Shown here one piece after another: positions 39,041 to 48,233 of a DNA stretch of 64,000 nt. The position numbers and the translations under genes were made by a program. The DNA is taken from positions 299,391 through 363,390 of the forward strand of contig NZ_JACHJG010000007.1 of the NCBI RefSeq assembly GCF_014203545.1, written 5' to 3'. The stretch's first letter is position 1, and each line of letters opens with the position of its first letter. The notes beneath the pieces were generated by a model, which was given only the letters and a program-made list of their open reading frames with translations, did no database searches and was not told the origin of the DNA. Origin of the DNA: Streptomyces netropsis (lineage in GTDB: Bacteria > Actinomycetota > Actinomycetes > Streptomycetales > Streptomycetaceae).

Positions 39041-42000
39041 ATGAAGCCCGTCGACCCCCGACTGCTCAGGTACGCCGCCGCGACCCGCTTCTTCCTGGTC
39101 GCCTCCGTCGTGCTCGGACTGGCGGGGGCCGGCCTGGTCATCGCCCAGGCGATGCTGATCGCCGAGGTGGTGACCGGGGCCTTCCAGCACGGGCGCACGG
39201 CCGGTGACCTGGGCACGTCGCTCGCGCTGCTGGCCGCCGTGGCCGTCGGCCGGGCGGCCGTGTCCTGGCTCACCGAGCTGGCCGCGCACCGCGCGAGCGC
39301 GGCGGTCAAGTCCGAGCTGCGCAGGCGGCTGCTCGCGCACGCGACACGCCTCGGGCCCTCCTGGCTCGCCACGCGCCGCACCGGCGAGCTGACCGCGCTC
39401 GCGACGCGCGGGGTGGACGCCCTCGACGACTACTTCGCCCGCTATCTGCCCCAGCTCGGCCTCGCGGTCGTGGTGCCGGTCGCGGTCCTCGCCCGTATCG
39501 TCACCGCCGACTGGGTCTCGGCGCTCGTCATCGTCCTCACGCTGCCGCTCATCCCCCTCTTCATGGTCCTCATCGGCTGGGCCACCCAGTCCCGGATGGA
39601 CAAGCAGTGGCGGCTGCTGTCCCGGCTCTCCGGGCACTTCCTCGACGTCGTCGCCGGGCTGCCCACCCTCAAGGTCTTCGGGCGGGCCAAGGCACAGGCC
39701 GAGTCGATCCGCTCCATCACCGCCGACTACCGGCGCGCGACGCTGCGCACGCTGCGCCTCGCCTTCCTCTCCTCCTTCGCCCTGGAACTGCTGGCCACCC
39801 TGTCGGTCGCGCTCGTCGCGGTCGGCATCGGCATGCGGCTCGTGCACGGCGAACTCGACCTCTACACCGGACTGATGGTGCTGGTCCTGGCGCCCGAGGC
39901 GTATCTGCCGCTGCGGCAGGTGGGCGCGCAGTACCACGCGGCGGCGGAGGGGCTGGCCGCCGCCGACGAGGTCTTCGCCGTCCTGGAGACCGAGCCCGGC
40001 CCGGCCGGCACCCGGCCCGCGCCGGACGCCCGGAGCGCTGCGCTGAGCGTCGAGGGGCTCGTGGTGCGGCACGCGGGGCGGGCCGAACCGTCGCTGCCCG
40101 AGGTCTCGTTCGCCGTGCGGCCCGGGGAGACGGTCGCGCTCGTGGGGCCGAGCGGCGCCGGCAAGACGACCCTGCTGAATGTGCTGCTGGGCTTCGCGCG
40201 GCCCACGGCCGGGCGGGTGTGCGTGGGCGGTGCGGATCTGTCATCGCTCTCCCCCGAAAGCTGGCGGGACCAGGTGGCCTGGGTCCCGCAACGACCCCGT
40301 CTCTTCGCCGGTACGGTCGCCGAGAACGTCCGACTGGCACGGCCGGACGCCACGGACGCGCAGGTGCGGGACGCCCTGCGTGCGGCCGGTGCGCTCGACT
40401 TCGTCTCCATGCTGCACCACGGCACTGACACCCGCCTCGGCGAGGACGGTGCCGGGCTCTCCGCCGGGCAGCGCCAACGCCTCGCGCTGGCCCGGGCGTT
40501 CCTCGCGGACCGCCCCGTGCTGCTGCTCGACGAGCCGACGGCGAGCCTCGACGGCGAGACGGAGGCCGCGGTGGTGGAGGCCGTACGTCGGCTGGCCATG
40601 GGCCGCACGGTGCTGCTGGTCGCCCACCGGCCGGCGCTGCTGGCTGTCGCCGACCGGGTGGTCCGACTGCCGTTGGCCTCCGGCCCGGTGGATCCCCGCC
40701 CCGCGGGTGGCTTTGTCGACAACGGGCCGGTCGCGTCCGGGGCCCCTGCCGGGTCCCTGGCCGGGGCGGGTCCGGCCGCCTCGGCCGAACGTGGCGAGAG
40801 CGCGGCTCTCCCCGCCGGTGCCGGTGCCCGGCTGCGCACGGGAATTCCCGCGCCGCACGGCGAGGCCGCTCCGGACGCCCCGACGGTGACCTCGGCTGTT
40901 TCCCCGGCCGTGCCGGGCACGCGCGGCCCCGGTGGGGACCACGAGGACGCCCACCCGGAGGGCGCCCCGGTACGCGCGGGTGTGCCCGCGCTGGTTTCCT
41001 CGGTGGTTCCTCCGGCGGAGGCAGCCGGGCCCGGGGCCCAGGTGGGGCCTGTCGCCGGGGCGGGCCCGGTCGCTCCGGTCACCCGTGACGTCGGTGGGGA
41101 CCATGAGGACGCCCGCCCGGCGGGTGCCCGGGTACGCGCGGGCGGGACCTCCGCCGTTTCTCCGGCCGAGGCGGTCGGCCCCCTCGCCCGGGTGCGGGCC
41201 GCCGGCAGGCCCTGGTGGGGGCGGTTCGCGTTCGCGTTGCTGCTCGGGAGTCTCGCGCTCGGCAGTGCCGTCGGGCTGATGGGGGTCTCCGGCTGGCTGA
41301 TCTCGCGGGCCTCCCAGCAGCCGCCGGTGCTCTATCTGATGGTCGCCGTCACCGCGACCCGTGCCTTCGGGATCGGCCGGGCCGTCTTCCGTTACGCCGA
41401 GCGCCTGGTCTCGCACGACGCCGTGCTGCGGGCCCTGGCCGGGCTGCGCGTCGCGGTGTACCGGTGCCTGGAGCGGCTGGCCCCGGCCGGATTGCGGGAG
41501 ACGCGCCGCGGCGATCTGCTGTCCCGGCTCGTCGCGGACGTGGACGAGCTCCAGGACTACTTCCTGCGCTGGCTGCTGCCGCTCGGCACGGCCGTCGTCG
41601 TCGGTGCCGCCTCGGTGGGGTTCACCGCGTGGCTGCTGCCGGAGGCGGGCGCGGTGCTCGCCGTCGGGCTGCTGGCCGCCGGGGCGGCCGTGCCCGCGCT
41701 GTCGGCCGCGGTCGCCCGGCGCGCCGAGCGGCGGCTGGCGCCCGCGCGCGGCGCGCTGGCCACACAGGTGGTCGATCTGCTGGCCGGGACACCGGAGTTG
41801 ACGGCGGCGGGCGCGCTGCCGTCCCGGCTGGCCGAGGTGGAGCGCGCCGACGGGGTGCTCACCGGCATCGCCCGGCGCACGTCGGCGGCCGGGGCGCTCG
41901 GCGCCGGGCTGTCCGCCCTCGCCTGCGGGCTGACCGTGGCCGCCGCTGCCTGGGCGGGGGTGCAGGCCGTGCACGACGGCCGGCTCGGCGGGCTGTGGCT

Positions 42001-42937
42001 GGCGGTCGTCGTGCTGATGCCGTTGGCGGCCTTCGAGGCGGTGTCGGCGCTGCCGCTCGCGGTGCGCTACCGGCAGCGGGTGCGCCGCTCCGCCGAGCGG
42101 GTGTACGAGGTGCTGGACGCCCCCCTGCCCGTACGGGACGGCTCGCGGCCCGCACCGGATTCCCCGTTCCCGCTGCGCGTAACGGAGTTGACCGCACGCT
42201 ACCCGGGGCAGGACGTGCCGGCCCTGGACGGGCTGTCGATGGAGCTGGTGCCGGGCCGCCGGGTCGCGGTCGTGGGCCGGTCCGGTTCGGGCAAGACCAC
42301 GCTCGCGCAGGTGCTGCTGCGCTTCCTGGACGCCGAGTCCGGTGCGTACACCCTGGCGGGCGAGGACGCGGCCGCCATGGACGGCGACGCCCTGCGGCGG
42401 CTGGTGGGCCTGTGCGCGCAGGACGCGCACCTCTTCGACAGCTCGGTGCGGGAGAACCTGCGGCTCGCGCGGCCGGACGCGGACGAGGCGGAGCTGCGTG
42501 CGGCGCTGCGGACCGCGCGGCTGCTGGAGTGGGTGGACGGTCTGCCGCAGGGGCTCGACACCCTGGTCGGCGAGCACGGGGCGCGGATGTCCGGCGGCCA
42601 GCGGCAGCGGCTCGCGCTGGCCCGGGCGCTGCTCGCGGACTTCCCCGTGCTGGTGCTGGACGAGCCCGCCGAGCACCTCGACCTGCCGACCGCCGACGCG
42701 CTGACCGCCGATCTGCTGGCGGCCACCGAGGGGCGTACGACGGTGCTGATCACGCACCGGCTGGCCGGGCTGGCGGCGGTCGACGAGGTGATCGTGCTGG
42801 AGCGGGGGCGAGCGGTGCAGCGGGGCGCGTACGAGGAGCTGGCGGCGGCGGACGGTCCGTTCCGCCGGATGCTGGAGCGGGAACTGGTGGCGGACACCAG
42901 CAGTAACGCTCTTTCCATGACAAATGGTACTTACTAG
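39041..42937 (+). CDS. cydCD: CydCD: fused heterodimeric ABC transporter for cytochrome bd assembly
   Basis: 1298 residues: a CydD-type half (membrane helices ~15-310, ATPase with Walker A GPSGAGKTT ~369 and signature LSAGQRQR ~473), a disordered linker (~550-715), and a CydC-type half (helices ~720-1000, Walker A GRSGSGKTT ~1079, signature MSGGQRQR ~1183). The family exports thiols or handles heme needed to assemble cytochrome bd. The linker holds a 54-residue duplication (GDHEDA at 633 and 687 with the following GA-VRAG). ATG 39041 has GAGGA upstream. Downstream kinase starts 10 bp after the stop. Confidence 0.96.
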   Translation: MKPVDPRLLRYAAATRFFLVASVVLGLAGAGLVIAQAMLIAEVVTGAFQHGRTAGDLGTSLALLAAVAVGRAAVSWLTELAAHRASAAVKSELRRRLLAHATRLGPSWLATRRTGELTALATRGVDALDDYFARYLPQLGLAVVVPVAVLARIVTADWVSALVIVLTLPLIPLFMVLIGWATQSRMDKQWRLLSRLSGHFLDVVAGLPTLKVFGRAKAQAESIRSITADYRRATLRTLRLAFLSSFALELLATLSVALVAVGIGMRLVHGELDLYTGLMVLVLAPEAYLPLRQVGAQYHAAAEGLAAADEVFAVLETEPGPAGTRPAPDARSAALSVEGLVVRHAGRAEPSLPEVSFAVRPGETVALVGPSGAGKTTLLNVLLGFARPTAGRVCVGGADLSSLSPESWRDQVAWVPQRPRLFAGTVAENVRLARPDATDAQVRDALRAAGALDFVSMLHHGTDTRLGEDGAGLSAGQRQRLALARAFLADRPVLLLDEPTASLDGETEAAVVEAVRRLAMGRTVLLVAHRPALLAVADRVVRLPLASGPVDPRPAGGFVDNGPVASGAPAGSLAGAGPAASAERGESAALPAGAGARLRTGIPAPHGEAAPDAPTVTSAVSPAVPGTRGPGGDHEDAHPEGAPVRAGVPALVSSVVPPAEAAGPGAQVGPVAGAGPVAPVTRDVGGDHEDARPAGARVRAGGTSAVSPAEAVGPLARVRAAGRPWWGRFAFALLLGSLALGSAVGLMGVSGWLISRASQQPPVLYLMVAVTATRAFGIGRAVFRYAERLVSHDAVLRALAGLRVAVYRCLERLAPAGLRETRRGDLLSRLVADVDELQDYFLRWLLPLGTAVVVGAASVGFTAWLLPEAGAVLAVGLLAAGAAVPALSAAVARRAERRLAPARGALATQVVDLLAGTPELTAAGALPSRLAEVERADGVLTGIARRTSAAGALGAGLSALACGLTVAAAAWAGVQAVHDGRLGGLWLAVVVLMPLAAFEAVSALPLAVRYRQRVRRSAERVYEVLDAPLPVRDGSRPAPDSPFPLRVTELTARYPGQDVPALDGLSMELVPGRRVAVVGRSGSGKTTLAQVLLRFLDAESGAYTLAGEDAAAMDGDALRRLVGLCAQDAHLFDSSVRENLRLARPDADEAELRAALRTARLLEWVDGLPQGLDTLVGEHGARMSGGQRQRLALARALLADFPVLVLDEPAEHLDLPTADALTADLLAATEGRTTVLITHRLAGLAAVDEVIVLERGRAVQRGAYEELAAADGPFRRMLERELVADTSSNALSMTNGTY

Positions 42938-42947
42938 GCTCGGAGGC

Positions 42948-44744
42948 ATGGCAGCGACGGAAGAACCCTCCGACCCGCGGGACCGTTCCGGCGCGCCGGA
43001 ACCCCCGGCTTCCGCGGCCCCCACCGGCGCGCCCGGCCGGGGGGCGCCGCGGCGCATGGACCCCCTGGAGATCGCCACCGAGGCCACCCGCAGCCTCCAG
43101 GGCATGTCCACGGAGCTGAGCGCGCGCGTGCCGCAGCTGCTGGAAGCCATGCGCTCGGTCGGCACCGGGCTGGAACTCCACAGCGTCCTCGACCGGATCG
43201 CCGCGACCGCCGCCGACCTCGCCGACGCCGAGTACGCCGCCATCGGGGTCATCGACTCCACCGGCGAGGGGCTGGCGGACTTCATCACCTACGGGGTCAC
43301 CAAGGAGCAGCACGAGCGCATCGGCGCCCTGCCCGACGGGCACCACGGACTGCTCGGCGCGCTCATCCACCAGCCGGCGCCCGTCATGCTCCAGGACCTG
43401 GCCAACGACCCGCGCTCGTCGGGCTTCCCGCCGGGACACCCGCCGATGCGGAACTTCCTGGGCGTTCCGATCCGCGTCGAGGACGAGATCTTCGGCAACC
43501 TCTATCTCACCGAGAAGCGCGGCGGCCGCGAGTTCAGCATCGCGGACCTGCACATGGTGAAGATCCTGGCGACCGAGGCGGGCATCGCGATCGGCAACGC
43601 GCGCGTGTACGACCAGGGCCGTCAGCGGATGCGCTGGATCGACGGTTCGGTGGCCGTCACCACGGCCCTGCTGGCGGGCAACGACGCCGAGGACGCGCTC
43701 GCGGTCGTCGCCGAACAGGCTCGTCGGCTCGCGGACTCGGCGGCGGGCATCGTGCTGCTGCCGGACGACGAGGGCGGGCTGGAGATGGTGGCGGTCTCCG
43801 CCGACGAACCGGCCGGACTGCTGGGCACGGTGATACCGCCGCACAGCCCGGTCGTCTCCCAGCTGCTCGCCGGGGAGCCGGTGTTCATCGACGACTCGGC
43901 CACCGACCCGCGCATGATCACGGAGGTCGCGCCCCGGTTCGGTCCGAGCATGCTGCTGCCGCTCAAGAGCGGCGGGCGGGTCCTCGGCACGCTCGCGACG
44001 CCACGCGCGCGTGGCGAGCGGAAGTTCACCGACGCCGAGCGCACCCTGGCCGGGCAGTTCGCCGCGCAGGCGGCCCTCGCGCTGGTCATGGCCGAGGCAC
44101 AGCGCGACCGGGAGCGGCTCGCCGTCTTCGAGGACCGCGACCGGATCGCCAGGGACCTGCACGACCTGGTCATCCAGCGGCTGTTCGCCACCGGGCTGAT
44201 GCTGGAGGGCGCCGCGCGCAAGGCCGTCGTCCCGGAGGTGCGGGAGCGGATCGGGCAGGCGGTCGACGAGCTGGACGTGACCATCCAGGAGATCCGTACG
44301 GCGATCTTCGCCCTCCAGCAGGGGCCGGGGGAGGCGCCCGCCGGGCTGCGCACCCGGGTGCTGCGGGAGATCGGCACGGCGGCCGTGCCGCTCGGCTTCC
44401 AGCCGTCCGCGAATTTCGTCGGCCCGGTCGACGCGAAGGTCGGCGAGCTCACCGGCAAGAACCTCATCGCGGCGCTGCGCGAGGCCCTCTCCAACGCCTT
44501 CCGGCACGCCCGGGCCACCCGGATCGAGGTGGTCGTCGACGCGACGGCCACCTTGCCGGACGGGCGGGACGCGGTCCGGCTGACCGTCGCCGACGACGGG
44601 GTCGGCATCCCGGAGGGCGGCCGGCGCAGCGGGCTGCGCAACCTCGCGAAGCGGGCCGAGTCGCTGGGCGGCTCCAGTGCGTACGGTCCGGGGATCGGCG
44701 AGGACGGGAGCGGCACGCGGGTGGTGTGGGAGGCGCCCCTGTAG
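42948..44744 (+). CDS. DevS/DosS-like sensor histidine kinase (two GAF domains)
   Basis: 598 residues: disordered N-terminus (1-35), GAF-A (~70-205), GAF-B (~235-380), HisKA_3 with phospho-acceptor H405 (DRIARDLHDLVIQRLF) and a HATPase_c domain (NAFRHARAT, DDGVGIPEGG, GLRNLAKRAESLGG). The GAF-A segment FPPGHPPMRNFLGVPIRVED closely matches mycobacterial DevS/DosS, and H164 falls at the position I recall as the heme ligand (His149 of DevS). It may thus sense O2, NO, CO or redox state. GGAGG precedes ATG 42948, 10 bp after cydCD. No response regulator lies nearby. Confidence 0.92.
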   Translation: MAATEEPSDPRDRSGAPEPPASAAPTGAPGRGAPRRMDPLEIATEATRSLQGMSTELSARVPQLLEAMRSVGTGLELHSVLDRIAATAADLADAEYAAIGVIDSTGEGLADFITYGVTKEQHERIGALPDGHHGLLGALIHQPAPVMLQDLANDPRSSGFPPGHPPMRNFLGVPIRVEDEIFGNLYLTEKRGGREFSIADLHMVKILATEAGIAIGNARVYDQGRQRMRWIDGSVAVTTALLAGNDAEDALAVVAEQARRLADSAAGIVLLPDDEGGLEMVAVSADEPAGLLGTVIPPHSPVVSQLLAGEPVFIDDSATDPRMITEVAPRFGPSMLLPLKSGGRVLGTLATPRARGERKFTDAERTLAGQFAAQAALALVMAEAQRDRERLAVFEDRDRIARDLHDLVIQRLFATGLMLEGAARKAVVPEVRERIGQAVDELDVTIQEIRTAIFALQQGPGEAPAGLRTRVLREIGTAAVPLGFQPSANFVGPVDAKVGELTGKNLIAALREALSNAFRHARATRIEVVVDATATLPDGRDAVRLTVADDGVGIPEGGRRSGLRNLAKRAESLGGSSAYGPGIGEDGSGTRVVWEAPL

Positions 44745-44843
44745 GCCGTTCTCGCGGCCGGTGCCGCTCTTGTGGCGGTATCGGCTCCCCCGAACGGTCC
44801 TCTGCGGGGGCGTGTCCGTGGTGTGCGGGAAACGATCGCGTTC

Positions 44844-46010
44844 ATGCGACGCCCGTACCGTCCTTCCCGCCGACGCCATTGGACAGATTGGACCCGCCAG
44901 ACGCACCAGACCCGCCGGACCCGCCGGCACCGTGGTGCGGTGCTGTGCGCGCTCTGCGTGGCGGTCTGCCTGCTGGGGGTCCCGGACTCCTCGGCCGCCG
45001 GCGCCGGCAGGATGCCGGACCGGCTCGTACGCGTCAGCTCCCAGGTGTTCCGGCTGGCGGAGGAGGCGGGGCGGGCCCGGCAGCGGTACGAGAGCGGGGT
45101 GTGGGCGGCGAAGGAGCAGACGGCGGGCGTCCGGGGGGTCGCCCGGCAACTGCGCCAGCAGCGGATCGTCTCGTCGGCGCTGCGTGAGGACGCGGGGGCG
45201 GCCGCCCGTGCGCAGTACCGCACGGGCGGTTTCACGGCCGCCGATGCCCCCACCGCGGCCTCGGACGACCCGATGGAGCTGCTGGGCCGCCGGTCGTCCG
45301 CCGAGCGCCGCCGGGAGCTGCTGGCGGCGTCGTTGGGGGAGACCGACCGCAGGAGCCGGGAGCTGGCGGCCCGGGAGCAGTCGGCGGCGGCCTCCTGGCC
45401 CGCCGCCGAGGAGGACCTCGCGCGGCTGCGCGCGGAGCGCCGGGTGGCCGACAGACGGCTGGCGGCGGCGCGCGGCGAGCTGGACGCCATGGCCCGGGCC
45501 GCCATCGCCGGCGGGCGGTGCGAGCCGCTCGACCGCGAGCGGTTCACCACCGCGGCGGGCGCCTACGGCCCGGCCGCCGTGGACACGGCGGGGGCGGCCG
45601 AGGAGGCGGACTGGGCGCGCCCGGTGCTGTCGTACGAGCTGTCGGCCGGTTACGGCGACTCGGGCGCGAGCTGGGCGCGCGGGCACACCGGACAGGACTT
45701 CGCGGTCCCCACCGGCACCCCCGTGCGCTCGGTCGGGGCCGGGACGGTGGTCTCCGCCGGCTGCGGCGGGCCGTTCGGCATCAGCCTGGTGATCCGCCAC
45801 GCCGATGGCTGGTACTCGCAGTACGCGCACCTGTCGGCGTCGTTCGTGGCGCCGGGGGAGCCGGTGCTCCCGGGGCAGTGGATCGGTCTGTCCGGGACCA
45901 CCGGGAACTCGACCGGCCCGCACCTGCACTTCGAGATCCGTACGAAGCCGGGGTACGGGTCGGCCGTCGATCCGGTGGCGTGGCTGCGGGTCCGGGGTGT
46001 CCGGCTGTAG
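44844..46010 (+). CDS. Secreted M23-family metallopeptidase with coiled coil
   Basis: 388 residues. A basic start and hydrophobic stretch (RGAVLCALCVAVCLLGVPDS) form a signal peptide. Residues ~60-235 are coiled coil (RLAEEAGRARQRYESGVWAA ... LRAERRVADRRLAAARGELD). The LytM/M23 domain follows with zinc ligands H281 and D285 (GHTGQDFAVPTGTPV) and H360-L-H362 (HLHFEI). It would cut peptidoglycan cross-links or activate other hydrolases, EnvC/NlpD-like. No ribosome site is seen before ATG 44844, so the start is moderately certain. Confidence 0.9.
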   Translation: MRRPYRPSRRRHWTDWTRQTHQTRRTRRHRGAVLCALCVAVCLLGVPDSSAAGAGRMPDRLVRVSSQVFRLAEEAGRARQRYESGVWAAKEQTAGVRGVARQLRQQRIVSSALREDAGAAARAQYRTGGFTAADAPTAASDDPMELLGRRSSAERRRELLAASLGETDRRSRELAAREQSAAASWPAAEEDLARLRAERRVADRRLAAARGELDAMARAAIAGGRCEPLDRERFTTAAGAYGPAAVDTAGAAEEADWARPVLSYELSAGYGDSGASWARGHTGQDFAVPTGTPVRSVGAGTVVSAGCGGPFGISLVIRHADGWYSQYAHLSASFVAPGEPVLPGQWIGLSGTTGNSTGPHLHFEIRTKPGYGSAVDPVAWLRVRGVRL

Positions 46011-46028
46011 GGCGGGCCTTCCGCCGCG

Positions 46029-46144
46029 GGCCGTCTGGCGGACAGGCTTGGCGGCTGAGCTCAGCCGAAGCAAGCCCGTCCGGCGTTTGAGGACGCGCCC
46101 GCAGGGCGCCCGCCGCCGCAGGCGGCAAAGACGGCCCGCAGCCG
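46029..46144. repeat. Intergenic repeat copy between M23 peptidase and HAD genes
   Basis: Core GGCTGAGCTCAGCC (46052-46065) with outer GGACAGGCTTGG/CAAGCCCGTCC arms, followed by the block 46078-46144 identical to 38917-38983. It lies between convergent genes and can serve both as a terminator. Confidence 0.85.
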
Positions 46145-46171
46145 CAGGGTGCTTGAGCGAGGGCGCACCCG

Positions 46172-47047
46172 CTAGGGGAGGCCGTGCAGGATCTGCTCGA
46201 TGACCGCCGCGACGCCGTCCTCGGTGTTGGCCGCCGTGCGGTTCGTGGTGGCCGCGAGGACCTCGGGGTGGGCGTTGGCCATCGCGTACGAGGTGCCCGC
46301 CCAGGTGAGCATCTCCAGGTCGTTCGGCATGTCACCGAACGCCACGACCTCCTCGGGGGATATGCCGCGCTCGGCGCAGCACTGGGCCAGGGTGCTGGCC
46401 TTGCTGACGCCGAGGCCGCTGATCTCCAGCAGGGCGGTGGGGCTGGACCGGGTGAACGAGCCGTGCGCGCCGCCCGCCGTCCGGGCCCGGGCGAGGAAGT
46501 CGTCGGGGCCGAGGTCGGGGTGGTGGGCGAGCAGCTTGAGTATCGGGTCGGCGGGGGCGCCGCCGGAGGAGCCGTTCGCCAGCAGGTGCTCGGCGGAGTC
46601 GATGACCGAGCCCGGGTCGAGGTAGAAGGGCGGGTACCGCGTCTCGTAGAGGATGCCGGTGGTGTGCTCCACGGCGAAGGAGACGCCGGGGACGGCGGCG
46701 CGCACGCTCTCCACGGCGGCCAGGGCCTCGGCCCGCTCCAGCGGGCGGACCTCGACGAAGCGGCCCCCGTCGTGCAGATCGACGACCGCGGCACCGTTGG
46801 CGCAGATGGCCAGGCCGTGGCCGTGCACGTGGTCGCTGACGACGTCCATCCAGCGGGCCGGGCGGCCGGTGACGAAGAAGACGTCGATGCCTGCCGCCTC
46901 GGCGGCGGCCAGGGCGGCGACGGTGCGGTCGGAGACCGTCTTGTCGTCGCGCAGCAGGGTGCCGTCGAGGTCGGTGGCGATCAGCCGGGGCGTGGCGGCT
47001 GGCCGGCGGAGGGCCGGGGTCTCGGGCTGCTCGGTCGCTGAAGTCAC
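46172..47047 (-). CDS. Cof-type HAD phosphatase
   Basis: About 291 residues. Motif I DLDGTLLRDDKTVS, motif II VFFVTGRPARWM, the large C2 cap, motif III Lys in GLGVSKASTL and motif IV GDMPNDLEML are all present. Members dephosphorylate sugar phosphates or flavin precursors. GTG 47047 is chosen, with GGGA upstream. A paralogue of the same type is at 63130. Confidence 0.9.
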   Translation of the reverse strand: MTSATEQPETPALRRPAATPRLIATDLDGTLLRDDKTVSDRTVAALAAAEAAGIDVFFVTGRPARWMDVVSDHVHGHGLAICANGAAVVDLHDGGRFVEVRPLERAEALAAVESVRAAVPGVSFAVEHTTGILYETRYPPFYLDPGSVIDSAEHLLANGSSGGAPADPILKLLAHHPDLGPDDFLARARTAGGAHGSFTRSSPTALLEISGLGVSKASTLAQCCAERGISPEEVVAFGDMPNDLEMLTWAGTSYAMANAHPEVLAATTNRTAANTEDGVAAVIEQILHGLP

Positions 47048-47173
47048 GGTCCCATTCTCGTTGACCGACGGGCGGGATGGCGCACAAGTGTTCAGTCGCA
47101 CGCTCTTGAGTGTGATCCTTTCCTGGCCTTCCTGCGGTGCCGTGTGGCATACCCAGCGCTTAGGGTCGGTTCC

Positions 47174-48073
47174 ATGCGACTGAGCACCGTGATCCTTCCC
47201 GACCGCCGCTGGTCCGAGGGCGGCCGCGAGACGTGGCAGCGAGCCGAGGAGCTGGGCTTCCACACCGCCTACACCTACGACCACCTGTCCTGGCGCACGT
47301 TCCGTGACGGGCCCTGGTTCGGTGCGATACCGACCCTGACGGCTGCCGCGACCGCGACGTCGCGGCTGCGCCTCGGCACGCTCGTCACCTCCCCGAACTT
47401 CCGGCACCCGGTGACGCTCGCCAAGGAGCTCATCTCCCTGGACGACATCTCGGGCGGCCGTGTCACGCTCGGGATCGGCGCGGGCGGCTCCGGCTTCGAC
47501 GCCACGGCCCTGTCCAAGGACGGCGAGGGCGCGTGGACGCCCCGCGAGCGCGCCGACCGCTTCGCGGAGTTCGTGCCGCTGCTGGACCGGCTGCTCTCCG
47601 AGGACGTCGTCACACAGCCGGGCGAGCACTACTCCGCCTTCGAGGTCCGCAACATCCCCGGCTGTGTGCAGCGGCCCCGGCTGCCCTTCGCGGTCGCCGC
47701 GACCGGACCGCGCGGCCTGAAGCTCGCGGCCCGGCACGGTCAGGCGTGGGTGACCACGGGTGACCCGAAGCTGTCCGAGACGGGCACCCCGGCCCAGTCC
47801 CGGGAGGCCATCGCCGGGCAGATCGAGAAGCTCGGCGCCGCCTGCGCCGCCGAGGGCCGCGACGTCGCCGAGCTGGAGAAGGTGATGCTCACGGGCTTCA
47901 CCCCGGACCGGCCGCTGGCCTCCTTCGACGCCTTCGTCGACTTCGCGGGCTCGCACGCCGAGCTGGGCTTCGACGAGATCGTGGTGCACTGGCCGATCGC
48001 GGACTCGCTCTTCGCGGCGGACGTCGCCGTCTTCGAGAAGATCGCCACCGAGGGCCTCGCGCAGCTGGGCTGA
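47174..48073 (+). CDS. F420-dependent LLM-class oxidoreductase
   Basis: 299 residues with a luciferase-like TIM barrel: HTAYTYDHLSWRTFRDGPWF, RLRLGTLVTSPNFRHPVTLA, SGGRVTLGIGAGGSGFDATA. The G(I/V)GAGGS loop is typical of F420-binding members. It transfers hydride between F420H2 and an unknown substrate. ATG 47174 lies 7 nt after TAGGGT (47161-47166), indicating a leaderless mRNA. It is divergent by 126 bp from the HAD gene. Three GGGGCTGACG units follow at its stop codon (about 48070-48097). Confidence 0.9.
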   Translation: MRLSTVILPDRRWSEGGRETWQRAEELGFHTAYTYDHLSWRTFRDGPWFGAIPTLTAAATATSRLRLGTLVTSPNFRHPVTLAKELISLDDISGGRVTLGIGAGGSGFDATALSKDGEGAWTPRERADRFAEFVPLLDRLLSEDVVTQPGEHYSAFEVRNIPGCVQRPRLPFAVAATGPRGLKLAARHGQAWVTTGDPKLSETGTPAQSREAIAGQIEKLGAACAAEGRDVAELEKVMLTGFTPDRPLASFDAFVDFAGSHAELGFDEIVVHWPIADSLFAADVAVFEKIATEGLAQLG

Positions 48074-48233
48074 CGGGGCTGACGGGGCTGACGGGCGCGC
48101 GGGCGCCCGGGGGCGTCCCGGGGCGGGTTTTCGACCCGCACCGGACGCCTTTACCCCGCCGATAGCGGGCGAAGAGGGAGAATCGGGGCAGAGGTATTTC
48201 CGCGGGCACCGTCCGCAGAGCCTTGGAGGTCCC

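Noticed and set aside
36143..40072. A 1309-codon open frame on the minus strand opposite cydA-cydB
   Set aside because: High GC suppresses stop codons in the antisense frame. The translation is Gly/Arg/Glu/Asp-rich with no family resemblance, while cydA and cydB are unmistakable.
40241..43288. Long minus-strand frame opposite cydCD
   Set aside because: Complete antisense overlap with two intact ABC modules on the plus strand; composition is not protein-like.
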